DNA of 49,541 nt from Acanthaster planci (GCF_001949145.1 NW_019091375.1:597780-647320), one strand, 5' to 3'; counted from the first letter of the stretch, positions 1 to 10,299 are shown. A program made the numbers and translations. Notes: generated from the letters alone by a model not told the origin.

Positions 1-145
1 AATTTAAAGCTAACTCCAACAAAATGTGCGGTTGACTGATTAAGCGATGTCCTTGTATTCTCTTAGCACTTTGGGTAGACATTTGACGACGCCGTTTTTA
101 TCAATGATACAAAAGATGTTTACAGTTGCAGTTTTCTTTATCTTT

Positions 146-305
146 GAATAGGTAAGGCTTGCGGTTGCACCATGTAGAAAATATCTCAAATATGAGTGTG
201 TGGTTCTGAGAAGAACCGATGGTGAACACTCGACGTTCCGAACAGTATGCCGTGTTCGTCTTCAGGAGGGTTTTTCTACATGATAACCGCAAGCCTAACC
301 TATTC
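146..305. repeat. Fold-back hairpin element
   Basis: The arm at 146-182 (GAATAGGTAAGGCTTGCGGT...) is answered by its inverse at 271-305 (TTTTTCTACATG...CCTATTC) with small mismatches, around a loop of roughly 90 bases. The same core words (GCGG..., CCATGTAGAAAATATCT) and the flanking word GCATGGTGGAA recur in the hairpin near 43191-43250, so this is a dispersed family rather than a chance stem. No coding potential is seen inside. It is probably a MITE-like element. Confidence 0.6.
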
Positions 306-429
306 AGTACTTCCACCATGCATGGCTTCAAGTCTTATCTATCTTATAGATCCTTATATCCTATAGTTGTAGTTTTTCCTTTCTCGTCTTTTTCGTAGAT
401 ATCTGGGTCTCGGTCATTCCATGAGGTTT

Positions 430-628
430 GGGCACAATTTGTGACGGTGTGCTTGTTACGTGGGTAACTTTTACCACCTGTCATGACCTGTAGAGTCGGT
501 CATTTACTCTGTACAAATTACACACACCTCTGTATTCAGCCTTGCGAGATGATAAGTTGGAATCCAGGGAAATAGCTGTTCATATTTACGGAACCCACGT
601 AACAAAGGACACCGTCACAAATGGTGCA
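430..628. mobile_element. MITE with about 30-bp terminal inverted repeats
   Basis: The left end (TTTGTGACGGTGT then TTGTTACGTGGGT, 438-465) is matched in inverse at the right end (ACCCACGTAACAAAGGACACCGTCACAAA, to 621), and weaker matching extends a few bases outward on both sides. The interior has no reading frame of note. Its length of about 185-200 bp and its terminal inverted repeats are typical of a non-autonomous DNA transposon. No matching transposase is present in the window. Confidence 0.65.
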
Positions 629-2095
629 CATTTCTACAGAAATTGAATGAATGTTAATTGTACTTTGGATCCGAATTATGTAGTGCAGTGCGATCCCAAT
701 AAACAAAATTGAAACAAATCATTTTTGTTGCCTGAATGTATATTTCTTGAAAGGGTTTATCGAGCCAGGCAACGTAGGTATTGTAATTCACCTATGAATC
801 TCCAAATCATCCCCTCTTCAGGACTGAAGTCTGGAATATTTTTTAAACAAAATTAATGCACCATCCACGCCTTCATTCTTACTGGACTGGAAGAATGGGA
901 CACGTTTACTTCGAGACCCCCCCAGGTCATTCCCAAAAAGAGTGCAACAAAAACAGAGTTTTTTCAATTATGCTCACCCTGTTTCGTGCCAATTTCAAAT
1001 GGTTAATTCTGAGAAAAAGTGACTTTTGACTGACAGCTAACCATGTGATTACTCCTCTATGTGGCTAGCACTGACAATTCTACCCCATAATTGCCCTAAA
1101 AATCTAAACCTGGGCCTCTTTCTACAAATAAATCCTGCAACCATTCAGGATAATGCCACTGTTAATCTGCCTAGGTGGTGCATGCCAAAAATTCAAATGT
1201 AATTCTCCAATTCTGTAGGGTCCCCAATCTTCAGAAACAATAACCTTTATAACAAAACAGTTTCAGGTGGTGAACGTTGAGATTTTGCGGAATATAGCTT
1301 GACCATGGAGCTACAAAAAAGGAGCTCTATGGCTTGACTTTGTGCTACCTGAACGTGTTGAACAGTATCATGTCTAGTTCCTGATATTTTTATGCGGGTA
1401 TGGCATTTGCGTCGTCCTTTTACAATCACCGATCTCTGACCCTCGTCCCCTCATACATTAGACGTGTACAAGCTGTTTATTTAATGATGCGTGCATTTTC
1501 TGGAGAGCGTACGTTGCCACAACTTATAATTAAGGCCACAACTGCATCACAAGCACGGTGCAAACTATTTGTGTACGACTTTGTGGTTGGGGGTTATATT
1601 TTGTGAATAGGCAAAGAGGTGCTTATGGAAACCCGTGGATTAACATGATATTATGCGACCCACAGGTTACATTCTTTTGTGAAAACACCAACTGCTCTAG
1701 GTACGCACGCCAATTCATATTGTTCGTGAATACTAGGTTGAGTGTGGGCAGATTATCGTGTGAAACAAATCTCAAAAACTCATTTTCTTGCAAATGTACT
1801 TGAATCGTCAGCCATGCAGAATCGTCTCAAGTGGACACATGCATGTTGTGCTAATGAGTGTCTTTGCAAGGGGTGCATGGTTCCTTGGTTTAACCGCATG
1901 GAAATCGTCTTCGGCCTTATGCTAGGTCAGTCGCTAGAATGTTTTAATCCAGGTTTGTTATTGAAACAGCCTTTTCAAAATTCCCTTTAAAACATGTTCC
2001 CCCTGCATTGGCAGAATTGCCTCGGAAAGTCCCGACCATGAACCAAAACACCGACCTCAGGTGAGCGGTGGTGCAACATTACGGTGGGTCCAACT
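629..2095. other. Intergenic stretch, no gene recognised
   Basis: Only short open frames occur (60-82 codons, around 1247-1990). They lack splice context, domain-like composition or homologous frames elsewhere in the window. I see no RNA gene or clear repeat here. The duplicated TIR-gene promoter segment begins near 2096. Confidence 0.5.
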
Positions 2096-2245
2096 GGACA
2101 TACATAGTGTCATGAATTTCTTTCATGTCGTAATTTTAAAAGTGTGTTGGCTTCTATAAAACGGACAATGTCATAGTGGCTGGATAGAAAATTCTTTCTT
2201 GTTGGAATTTTGAGGAAATATAGTTAACTTACAAAAGCTTCGTGT

Positions 2246-2254
2246 TATTTAAAA
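2246..2254 (+). promoter_or_regulatory. TATA-like element of TIR gene 1
   Basis: The word TATTTAAAA lies about 130 bases before the TIR start codon. The same word in the same context (GTGTTATTTAAAA...ATACACCGTT) is kept in the second TIR gene at 5757-5765. Conservation inside a partly diverged duplicate supports a core-promoter role; transcription start sites are not visible. Confidence 0.4.
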
Positions 2255-2381
2255 AAGAAAAAAAATACACCGTTCGTTCACTCAGGGCCACTTTGGAATG
2301 GCCTTTTGCTCATTATAATAAGGAAGTGATCGCACAATACATACAGTGAACATTTTGCCCGACTCACAGTTTCACGACAAC

Positions 2382-3629
2382 ATGGCGGCGGGAAATGTCG
2401 AAGAAAAAGCGGACGTGGCGCTGTTTTACCACGCTCACGATGAGGAAGAAGCCAGCACCCTTAAAGATGCTCTCCTGGGGGAGGGCTTGACGGTAAAATC
2501 TTACGAAGATTTCCAAGTTGGGGGATACAGTCCTGAAAGTCGCGGTTCCCTCATAAAAAACTCCTGGTGTGTGGTGCTGCTTCTCACGGAGGATTTCGTC
2601 AATGACACAGGGATGAATGAGTTCGAGACTTACACCTCCCTTCATCATAGCATCCAAAAAAACCTGAAAAAGGTTTTTCCGGTGATACACTGCGACGAAT
2701 CGTCGATCCCCACTGCTTTGGGCTGCATTTCTGGAATCTACGGCTCTCGTCCAGTCGATGAACAAGCAGCAAAAATATCGAAAGGCGTGAAACACCTCAA
2801 GCCGGTACGTCAAAGTTACTCTTCATACATAGGCCTATTTTAGCAAGTTTTTTTGTGGTGGTATAAAATCCCTTTTAAGCTTCATGGACTGCCCATCTGG
2901 GATCATAAAATGTAACCGAAATTATGCTTTCGACCCGAAAAAGTTTTAATTTACATAGACTTTCACGCTAGTCCAGATTTAAATTGGTTTTGTGCTTAAA
3001 GTGCATTTGTCTCTCGAATAGAGGGTATACTTTCAGAATACTGATCTCAAAATTAGACCCAAAAGCAAAGTATGAAACGATTTTTTTGTCTGTGCAATTG
3101 TTGATAAAGTAATTAGCAACAACGCCGTCACATACTGCATCAACCTGCCATAGCTCCGGACTCGACTAATGGCGAAGCTTCGCCATATTTGGTTGTTATT
3201 TCAAAGACAATCGAATAACCTGTCAGATTTTACAATAGAGGCGGGATTTGTCGTACAGGCAATGGAGTTTACAAAGTTCTTCCTTTAAAAAAAAGGAAAA
3301 GATTGTATTTCGTCAAATTACAATTGCAAAAAGCAGTGGCATTACTTTGTGGCGATGCATGATAGGCGGTGACTTACTCTGCCATGGAGATGNTATGGAC
3401 GTGCTCGCCGCGTTCAACTCTTCCTCTCACTTTGCGCTTATTCGTGTACATTCAATTTTTTCATGTGCTGCAGATATGGAAGGCTACCAACCCCTTCCCA
3501 TTCATGGAAAACATCTCTCTAGAGGGAAAGACTAACTTCTTCGAAAAGCGGGTCGGAGAATACCAAAAAGCCGGCGTCATGAGCACCAAAGGAGAGCGGT
3601 TTGTGTTCACATTGGATGCCGAGTTTTAA
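2382..3629 (+). CDS. TIR-domain protein 1, two exons, 192 aa
   Basis: The exons are 2382-2804 and 3474-3629 (donor CCG|GTACGT, acceptor CTGCAG|ATATGG, phase 0). Residues about 11-140 resemble a TIR domain: strand A VALFYHA, then a BB-loop-like EDFQVGG, then a hydrophobic strand ([11 protein letters not shown]). The usual WC before the acidic residue is absent; MNEFETY occupies that place and keeps a Glu. TIR domains are signalling adaptors in Toll/IL-1 pathways or NAD hydrolases. The 51-residue tail is of no known type. No signal peptide or membrane segment is seen, so the protein is probably cytosolic. The start is the ATG in ACATGGCGGC, shared with the paralogue. Caution: an N at 3393 sits in the intron exactly where similarity to copy 2 stops, so the exon 2 assignment is provisional. 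Confidence 0.6.
3474..3629 (+). CDS. Provisional last exon of TIR gene 1
   Basis: This open frame is bounded by a TTTTTTCATGTGCTGCAG acceptor and ends in TAA. Its phase fits the TIR exon donor at 2804. The encoded 51 residues are charged and aromatic ([14 protein letters not shown] within) and have no counterpart in the second TIR gene. The exon lies 80 bases beyond the N at 3393, so it could belong to another paralogue joined by the assembly. Confidence 0.5.
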   Translation: MWKATNPFPFMENISLEGKTNFFEKRVGEYQKAGVMSTKGERFVFTLDAEF

Positions 3630-3766
3630 TTATGCCAGTTTTTCCCGATTTGTGCTAACGCAGTACCCCCCCCCTCCCCGCTTCAGTCCGTCCTTAATCA
3701 ATCAACATTCCGACTAAAAAAAAAAGATTGAAGACGCACTTTCCAGGTTTTACATGCGGATTGTGG

Positions 3767-3772
3767 TTTATT
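3767..3772 (-). terminator. Poly(A) signal of the WW/PC4 gene
   Basis: AATAAA read on the - strand, about 200 bases past the downstream stop codon at 3976. It is a suitable 3' end for the long isoform and is convergent with TIR gene 1. Confidence 0.5.
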
Positions 3773-3975
3773 CAATTACACTATCACGTTTACACTGACC
3801 TACAATGAGATTTATTTTAAACGTACAGTTATTACAGTGCATGAACAACAAAGAAAACTTTCAACACTCATAGTCAGTCCATAAGCAATACGATCAAAAC
3901 ATGTTAACAGCGGTTACCAGCACTACAGAGTTTAAAGATGCGTGTACGTGTACACAGTAAAACTCGACTAAATTC

Positions 3976-4454
3976 TTAATCCTCTACAATGTCAACTGCG
4001 TATTGAATGATTTCGGTTGTGTTATTAAATCCTCTGTCCAGAAAAAAATCAACAATCTGGTCTGGTTTGTTCTTCCATTCATTTACAATGTCTTGTACGA
4101 ATGTATTCAAAGTACTGATCATGTCCATTTCCTGACCGGTGAACTCCGCGGCGCCCAACAAACTGATCGTAGCGTGAAATATCGGGCGTACCCTGTTCGT
4201 GTCCACTGACCGCCATGCCTCCTCCAGGAACTCGCCGATATATTCGTGGATGCGAGACTCAGGACAGACTCCATAAAATGTACAGGCATGCTCGAACAAG
4301 CTCGGCCAGCCCTCTTCACAACCCTCGCAGCCGAGTTGTTCTTGGGCGCGATTCACCAGGCGGAACATCTCGTCCGTGATGAGTTTTGTCAAAATCAGAC
4401 CGGTGAGTGTTTTAGACTTTTCACGCCTTCCTCTCGTGATCCTGGAAGAGGTTT
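3976..4454 (-). CDS. Alternative C-terminal exon of the WW/PC4 gene
   Basis: This is a 158-codon open frame without a usable early ATG, preceded by a pyrimidine-rich acceptor (TTTCTTTTGAAATTTGTGTATCGCAG). Its phase agrees with the donor at 4538. It encodes a basic start (RITRGRREKSK) followed by helical, cysteine-containing sequence (QLGCEGCEEGW). I recognise no domain. The intron would be only 84 bases, so intron retention giving the 211-aa form is easy to imagine. Confidence 0.55.
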
Positions 4455-5139
4455 CTGCGATACACAAATTTCAAAAGAAACATACAAACTTACTTTACAA
4501 TCTCTAGACATTCTCGATGGCCTCAGTTATAGCCTTACTTTGAGTATAAAGGTTGAACCATTGTTCTGCCGTCAAGTTCAGGCCTTTCTTCCCCGCTAAC
4601 AGTTTGGTTTTGGACTCGTTGTAGTAAAATTCTCTGATGTTCACGTACACCCGGCCTTTGAAGCGTTTGACGTTCACGTAACGCTCACCTCCAATGTGGA
4701 ATTTGACGGCGTTGTTGTCATTCTCTTGCTGTTCAGGGTCCGGAGCAAACTTCCGCTTCTTGATGTCGACGTTGGTGTCCACTTCCTCCGACACTCGCTT
4801 CGCACCGGTGCTGCCTTTACCCTTGATGTACGGCGGGCGAGAGTAGTCGGGTGATGGGTTACCGGAGAGTTCCGCGGCTGCCGCCTCCAGCACGTCCAGC
4901 TCGGGTCCGCTGTTCCGGTTCTCCTCATTCTGTACCGGCGGCGTTGAAGGCAAAGTCCATCGGCTCTCTCGGCTGTAAATGTTGAAAAAATACGATCTGT
5001 TCTCGGTAGCGCTGAAGCACTCACGCCACCCTCGTACCACTTGACCATGCGTCAGTTTTGACGCCCCGTCTGGCAGGGTGTTCTCCGCTCCGCTTGGCGG
5101 GGAAGTTGTCGGCTGGCAAAATCCAGATGGTGCGGCCAT
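3976..5139 (-). CDS. WW-like plus PC4/SUB1-domain protein, two isoforms
   Basis: Reading leftward from the ATG at 5139, residues 38-64 fit the WW pattern (W38, YFFN 50-53, RESRW to W61, P64). Residues 127-131 (KKRKF) are a likely nuclear signal. Residues 145-211 match the PC4/SUB1 single-stranded-DNA-binding fold (FKGRVYVNIREFYYN, GKKGLNLTAEQW). Unspliced, translation stops at 4504 after 211 aa, just where PC4 domains normally end. A donor inside the last helix (CAAA|GTAAGG, exon end 4539) matches in phase an acceptor at 4455 (TATCGCAG|AAACC), joining exon 4454-3976 for a 359-aa protein. That tail begins basic and continues as amphipathic helical sequence of unknown family. PC4 proteins act as RNA polymerase II coactivators, so a nuclear role is expected. 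A TATA box lies upstream. Confidence 0.75.
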
Positions 5140-5236
5140 GTCTTCGTCGTAGTGATTGCTCTAGGGCTATGTTAACGTAGAATTTCTCTCTTTCAGATGC
5201 AGGTAGGCCAATGATGAACGCCCGCATGCGAGGCCG

Positions 5237-5244
5237 AATATATA
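5237..5244 (-). promoter_or_regulatory. TATA box of the WW/PC4 gene
   Basis: TATATATT on the - strand, about 100 bases before the ATG at 5139, in a GC-richer context. A good core-promoter candidate. Confidence 0.5.
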
Positions 5245-5399
5245 CACCTCAGGGTACCCGTACCTCTTTGCGCAGGTCCTGACTCGATTACACGGCGACC
5301 ACTCACTGTCCGGCGATCCACCCACCTTGCTTTTGTCACTGGTAGGTGACCGGACGCATGCGCTCATTCGGTCGCGCTTCGATCAATCCGATCGTCGTC

Positions 5400-5600
5400 G
5401 GTGATGTGAGGGTGGTTCGATTGACTAATTACCTCCCGCGTCACCGCCCCTCATCAACCCGACCGCGCGCCCGCCTCCCTCCTCGCGCCACTGCCCACCG
5501 CCGCCTGCCGCTCGTCTTCCCCCTCACGTCCCTANCCCCCCGCCAGGCCCCCTCACCTCCTCCCACCAAAAAACCCCTCACATGGGGGTGCGGTTTGCTC
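5400..5600. other. C-rich promoter-proximal block with an N
   Basis: This strongly C/T-biased stretch (CGCGCGCCCGCCTCCCTCC and similar) lies between the divergent WW/PC4 and TIR 2 genes and contains an N at 5535. It may be part of a shared upstream region. The 89-codon open frame across it is compositional only. Confidence 0.4.
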
Positions 5601-5756
5601 CGTCTATACTACTGACATACATAGTGTCCTTTTTTCATGACACATTAAAAAATGCGTTGGTGTCTAAAAACGCACAGTATCATGATGACCGGATAGTAAA
5701 TTATACCCAAATACGATGTCGAGAAAAATCTGCATAAACTCATGAAAGCTTTGTGT

Positions 5757-5765
5757 TATTTAAAA
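5757..5765 (+). promoter_or_regulatory. TATA-like element of TIR gene 2
   Basis: TATTTAAAA about 120 bases before the ATG at 5882, retained from the duplicated promoter (compare 2246-2254). Confidence 0.4.
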
Positions 5766-5881
5766 ACAAAATACACCGTTTGTCTACTACGGGCCACCAT
5801 AGAATGGCTTCCCACATTATCGTAATCAGGAAGCGATTGCGCAGTAACACTACACATCCTGCTCGCCCCACAGTTTCGGAC

Positions 5882-8800
5882 ATGGCGGCGGAAAGAGTGC
5901 ATGTGGCCTTATTTTACCATAGTGCCAATAAGGACAAAGCCGATGCACTTAAAACGGCTCTAGAGAAGGTGAAGTTGAGAGTGGAATCTTACGAAGATTT
6001 GAAAATAGGGGAATTCGATCTCAAAGGTCGCTCTTCCCTCATTGAAAAATCCTGGTGTGTGGTGCTGATTATCACTGAGCAGTTTGTCAGGGATGCTGGG
6101 AAAAACGACTTTGACATGTATGCCTCCCTGGATCACAGCATCGACAACGAGCTTCACAACGTTTACCCGGTCAAACACTGTGCCAAATCGTTGATCCCCC
6201 TTGCTGTGAGGAGTATAACCGGAATCGACGGCTCTGACCCAGTCGCCTATCAAGCAGAACGAATATTGAAAGGTGTGACCGAGCTCAAGCGGGTGCACGT
6301 ACGTCAATTTGATACTCTTCATATATAGACCAATTTTAGCAAGTGTTTAAACTCATGAGGTGGTATAATCTTTTTAAGTTTCATGGATTGCCCATCTGGG
6401 ATCATAAAATGTAACCGAAATTATGCTTTCTACGGGAGAAGGTTCTAATTTACATAGATTTTCACGCCAGTCCAGATTTAAATTGGTTTTGTGCTTAAAG
6501 TGCGTTTGTCTCTCCTAGAAGGTATAGCCTACTTTCAGAATAATGATCTCCAAATTCACAGACCCAAAGGCAAAGGGTGAAACGATTTTTTTTTGTCTTT
6601 GCAATTGTTTGTAAAATAATTAGCAACAACGTCGTCACATACCGCATCAACCTGCCATGGATCCCGATTAATGGTGAAGCTTCGCCATTTTTAGTGGTTA
6701 CTTCAAAGAGAATCGCGTGTCGGTTTTTACAATAGAGGTGGGATTTGTTGTACAGGCAATGGAGTTTACAAAGTTCTTCCTTTAAAAAAAAGGAAAAGAT
6801 TGTATTTCGTCAAATTACAATTGCAAAAAGCAGTGGCATTACTTTGTGGCGATGCATGATAGGCGGTGACTTACCCTGCCATGGAGATGTGTGTGTGTGT
6901 GGGGTGGGGGTGATGTTGATGGTACAAGAGATCCCCGGGGTGGGGAATATGTCCTCCACTTTTTTATCCGAGGATGGGCTATTGAATCATTTCCACCGAG
7001 TCCACTCACACTTTTATACGACAAGAAAATATTCAGGCCGATTGTCAAAAATTTTCGGACTTCTCTGTAACTAGAATTGTGTTCAACAGCAGAGTTTCAA
7101 AAGGAGATACTGCGCAGGAATGTAAAAAGTAATCAGATGTGCCTATATATGCACGAACATCGCCCTCTAAATAATATCACATGGTGTCAGCACCTTCGAC
7201 CGATTTTCAGATTTCCATGGCCAGGTAAGTTACCCCTCACCTCCACCATTTCATTCCCCGTCCCTTTAATTTCCCGCACATTTTACGCCACTGATGTTGG
7301 GCACATTTTTATGGCAAATAGAATAGAACAACCTGGCGGCCGACAATGGGAGGCACCCAAACCAACCCAACCCAACCCACACAACCCAAACCAACCCACA
7401 CAACCCAACCCAACCCAGCCCAACCCAACCCAATCCCCCTTCGAAAAACTCTGGAATTTTGGACCAGTCTTTGCACTTTATTGCATGATTCACGCAAGAC
7501 CAGCTTATCCGCCTCACATTGACAAGAGAACCGGTTTTAGCCCAACATTTCTTTGGTACCCTGCATGAATTTTTACATTCATTTTGACTGCAATGTGTTA
7601 TTTGACTGTAATTATTCTACCAGGAGCCCGATGTACTTCAACAGGGGTACCAGTTGATTGAACCCGCGCGTAAAATCCTTAAATTCACCGCTTCAGAATT
7701 GACAAAATACTTCAGAATGGACGACAAGATCAAAGCTATCCACGGAGAACTGAAAAAGAAAGTTGAGGAAAACAATCCGGATGACGGTAAACGACACGAA
7801 TGTTGGATCGAGTGCATCACTGATGAGATGATCAAAAACGACGGTGGGCGTCCCAAGGGGCAGCGTTTCACCAAAAACGTCACGCTCAAATCTGCCACTA
7901 CAGAGTTGCTTCATGGGCTGGATGGACCGACAGGCCACCTCTGTCTAGTGTCTTTGCTCCTCAACAAAACTCCATTAAAAAAGCACACCGACTGTGCCAA
8001 ATTAGCTGAGTATCTCGACCCAGACAACATATTCGACCTCCTGAAAAAGTGTAAGGTCTTCCCCAAGTGGAATCCACAAGAGTTGGAAGCAATAGAACAG
8101 GTGTGAAGTAGATTAACATTGTTCGTGTGTATTCAATTCGGTAGGTTCAATCAAGGACCTGTGCATCTTAATGGACCTTTTCATTTCTCCGTCACAACCC
8201 TGTTTGCAATAAATCGAATTGTTGATTAAATTTGTAAGCGCGCCGTCCACGCCAGAACAAACCTGAGGCGACCAACTGTTGTGGCTCGCAATCATGAATT
8301 CACAGTAAGTGCAGACGCAGGTGAGAAATATCTGGGAAAAAATCAGCATATATTAACATCGTACCAAATTTCATGCACTGCTATGGGACAGACATTTGTT
8401 AGGCATGTAAACTTTATCGTGAGCTCAGCATCGGCAACCCGGAGTTTGTCGCGGATTTGCGTTGTTCATGCGTAGTAATTATTCATAACCTGTTCATTAT
8501 CATTTACAAGCAGTATTTTCTAGGGAAAAGATCCATGAATGATTGTCGCAGTTAATATGAATTATTTCAATTAAAACTTGTTTTTCGCTCTCTCGTTTTC
8601 TGCTTCTTTCTAGTTAAAAAGTAATAGATCAAAGGAAGCACATCAACCCGTGGAGTCATCAACTGATAGTGAGAAGGAACTGGTCGAATCGATTAAAAAA
8701 ACATCCATATCATCTTACGAAACACTGGTAGTGCTCCCTTTCAAAGCAGAAATATCCAAGGTATACTTAAGATGTTGTTTTGCCAAAATTTAAAGTAGCA

Positions 8801-10085
8801 TTTAACAAACCCAAAGGCGTTTGGGCCATTCTATAAATTCAGGGTCCAAAAATTGACATTCAGGTGTCCCTGTTACACCTGTGTCTTTTGGCATGGAAAA
8901 GTCGAACTGAAATTGATTTCAAACTCTGTTTGTTTGGCGGGTAATTTGTATTATTCATCACTCTTGGAAAATAGAGATTGGAGTTCTGAACTTACAAAAT
9001 CATATAATAGATGTGACAGGGATCGGGCCCCTTATTCATAGAATGACCATGTTGACATTACGCCTATGATGGTAAAAGAAACGCTGGTAATGCACATGGC
9101 AATCATCGCTTGCGTATCCGCTACAAGCAAGAACAAAAGAGGGCGTGTTTTGAAATGAAATCGACGGTCCTTTGGTACTTATACATCGCATAGGTGCGCA
9201 AGTCTATGCGCATTTGACGCGGAGCACGCTGAGAACGCGCAACGATTTAGGCCGTGTCCGAAACGGGCTTCCAGAGCTACGGTTAGGTCTATTGTCTGCG
9301 CGTCTCGACGCATTTCCATTGGAGCGAAGACCTAGACCTAGCTCTAGACAAGAGATTCGGATGCAGCCATAGTCTAGAATGTGTGGTCTTCGCGTGCTAG
9401 AACCCGGTTGGAAAACGTAGTGCCATCTGTCCTTTCGCCGGTGAGGGTGCACTTCAGCTCAGGGCGGATAACGATTGCAATTCGGTTCGTAAGTGTGACG
9501 TCACTTCAGTTTAAACCACGCCCACTGCACCCGTGCACTGCATGGGTTACATGTATTGATCGCAATTTACGTGGAATCGTGGAACGGAAGCTAACGCGCA
9601 ACTTCAGCGATTGTCCAATGAGAGCCTGCAAATCGTGGCGCGTGCGCCTTTGTGACGAAGTCACTTATGAACCAGATTGAGACTTCTCTTCCAGTCCAAT
9701 TCGGCAGCTCTACTTGTTTCCCACTAAAACTGAGTCACCGAGAGCAAAAGACTTGACTCGACTGGAGTCTTTATCAGGAGACTCAAATGGAATCGACGTG
9801 CAAACATGAAATTAATAATCAGATTTCAACCCCGCAAGATTGGGCTTTGAACAGGTGTTATCCGCTTGCTTTGCGCCATAGTGGTCTACTTTTCCCCGCT
9901 CTGTTGCGTACACACTCACAGACTGCAGTCTTCTGATTTGTTTTTGAATTCTCAAAGTTTTCAAGATTTCCCCTGAAACTTAATATATCTGAATTCATTC
10001 TTCTGTCCAGATCGTCGGCGAGGCTGGAGCAACAGCTAACCAGTCTAATGTTGGAGAAGACCAACACGATGATGCCGCCTCCTAA
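5882..10085 (+). CDS. TIR-domain protein 2 with long C-terminal extension, four exons, 371 aa
   Basis: The exons are 5882-6298, 7624-8100, 8614-8760 and 10011-10085, all joined in phase 0, with donors CAC|GTACGT, CAG|GTGTGA and AAG|GTATAC and pyrimidine-led acceptors. Residues about 7-138 are a TIR-like domain (VALFYHS, SYEDLKIGEF, SLIEKSWCVVLIITEQFV). KNDFDMY stands where copy 1 has MNEFETY, so Asp replaces the acidic Glu. Exon 2 adds 159 residues, mostly helical, charged and cysteine-bearing (HECWIECITDEMI, LCLVSLLLNK), with no domain I can name. Exons 3-4 give a Ser/Glu/Lys-rich linker and a short acidic end. No signal peptide or membrane segment is seen, so a cytosolic adaptor or enzyme is expected. 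An AATAAA follows at 10293. Confidence 0.65.
6890..6920. repeat. TG/G-rich microsatellite at the duplication end
   Basis: GTGTGTGTGTGTGGGGTGGGGGTG begins exactly where identity with TIR gene 1 ends; in copy 1 the matching place is the N at 3393. It may mark a duplication breakpoint or an assembly difficulty. Confidence 0.6.
7358..7436. repeat. AACCC-type short tandem repeat
   Basis: Imperfect iterations of CCAACCCAACCCA with interspersed CACACAACCC, in the intron between the TIR exon and exon 2 of TIR gene 2. It produces a spurious 163-codon frame. Confidence 0.7.
8842..9030 (+). repeat. Diverged copy of the MITE at 23112-23362
   Basis: Shared blocks with the reverse complement of 23112-23362 include TTTCAAACT..TGTTTGTTTGGC, TTCATCACTCTTGGAAA and TTCTGAACTTACA. 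The terminal repeat is partly lost. It lies in the last intron of TIR gene 2. Confidence 0.6.
9250..9368. mobile_element. Short MITE, about 119 bp
   Basis: The left end GGCCGTGTCCGAA...CAGAGCTA..GTTAGGTCT is mirrored by the right end (AGACCTAGACCTAGCTCTAGA...TTCGGATGCAGCC) with about 40-base arms, so the element is nearly all hairpin. It lies in the last intron of TIR gene 2. Confidence 0.6.
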
Positions 10086-10292
10086 ACCTTTTCACTTCAT
10101 CGCCTAATTACGTTCGCCTGTTGAAACTTACTGGTGGCCAAAGTATGCACAAAGTTCCACAAGGGCTGGTGTGCCAAGTTTCGGTTTAATTTACGGTATT
10201 TTCACGCTTTGGTAGCTTGGAATTTATAACGCAATCATTCATTTGCATTTGTATTGACGGCCAACAGCAATTTGCCAACCATTCATGTGGCA

Positions 10293-10298
10293 AATAAA
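10293..10298 (+). terminator. Poly(A) signal of TIR gene 2
   Basis: AATAAA about 210 bases after the TAA at 10083-10085, the first such signal downstream of the last exon. Confidence 0.45.
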
Positions 10299-10299
10299 C

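Noticed and set aside
1247-1990. Run of short overlapping frames
   Set aside because: No splice signals, no domain-like composition, no conserved copy; consistent with random open frames.
2364-2813. 149-codon frame antisense to TIR exon 1
   Set aside because: Shadow of the real exon. The sense frame has a TIR-like domain and matches the paralogue.
7077-7568. 163-codon frame in the TIR gene 2 intron
   Set aside because: Its second half is an AACCC repeat. The possible 14-base exon at 7211-7224 breaks the frame of the downstream exons.
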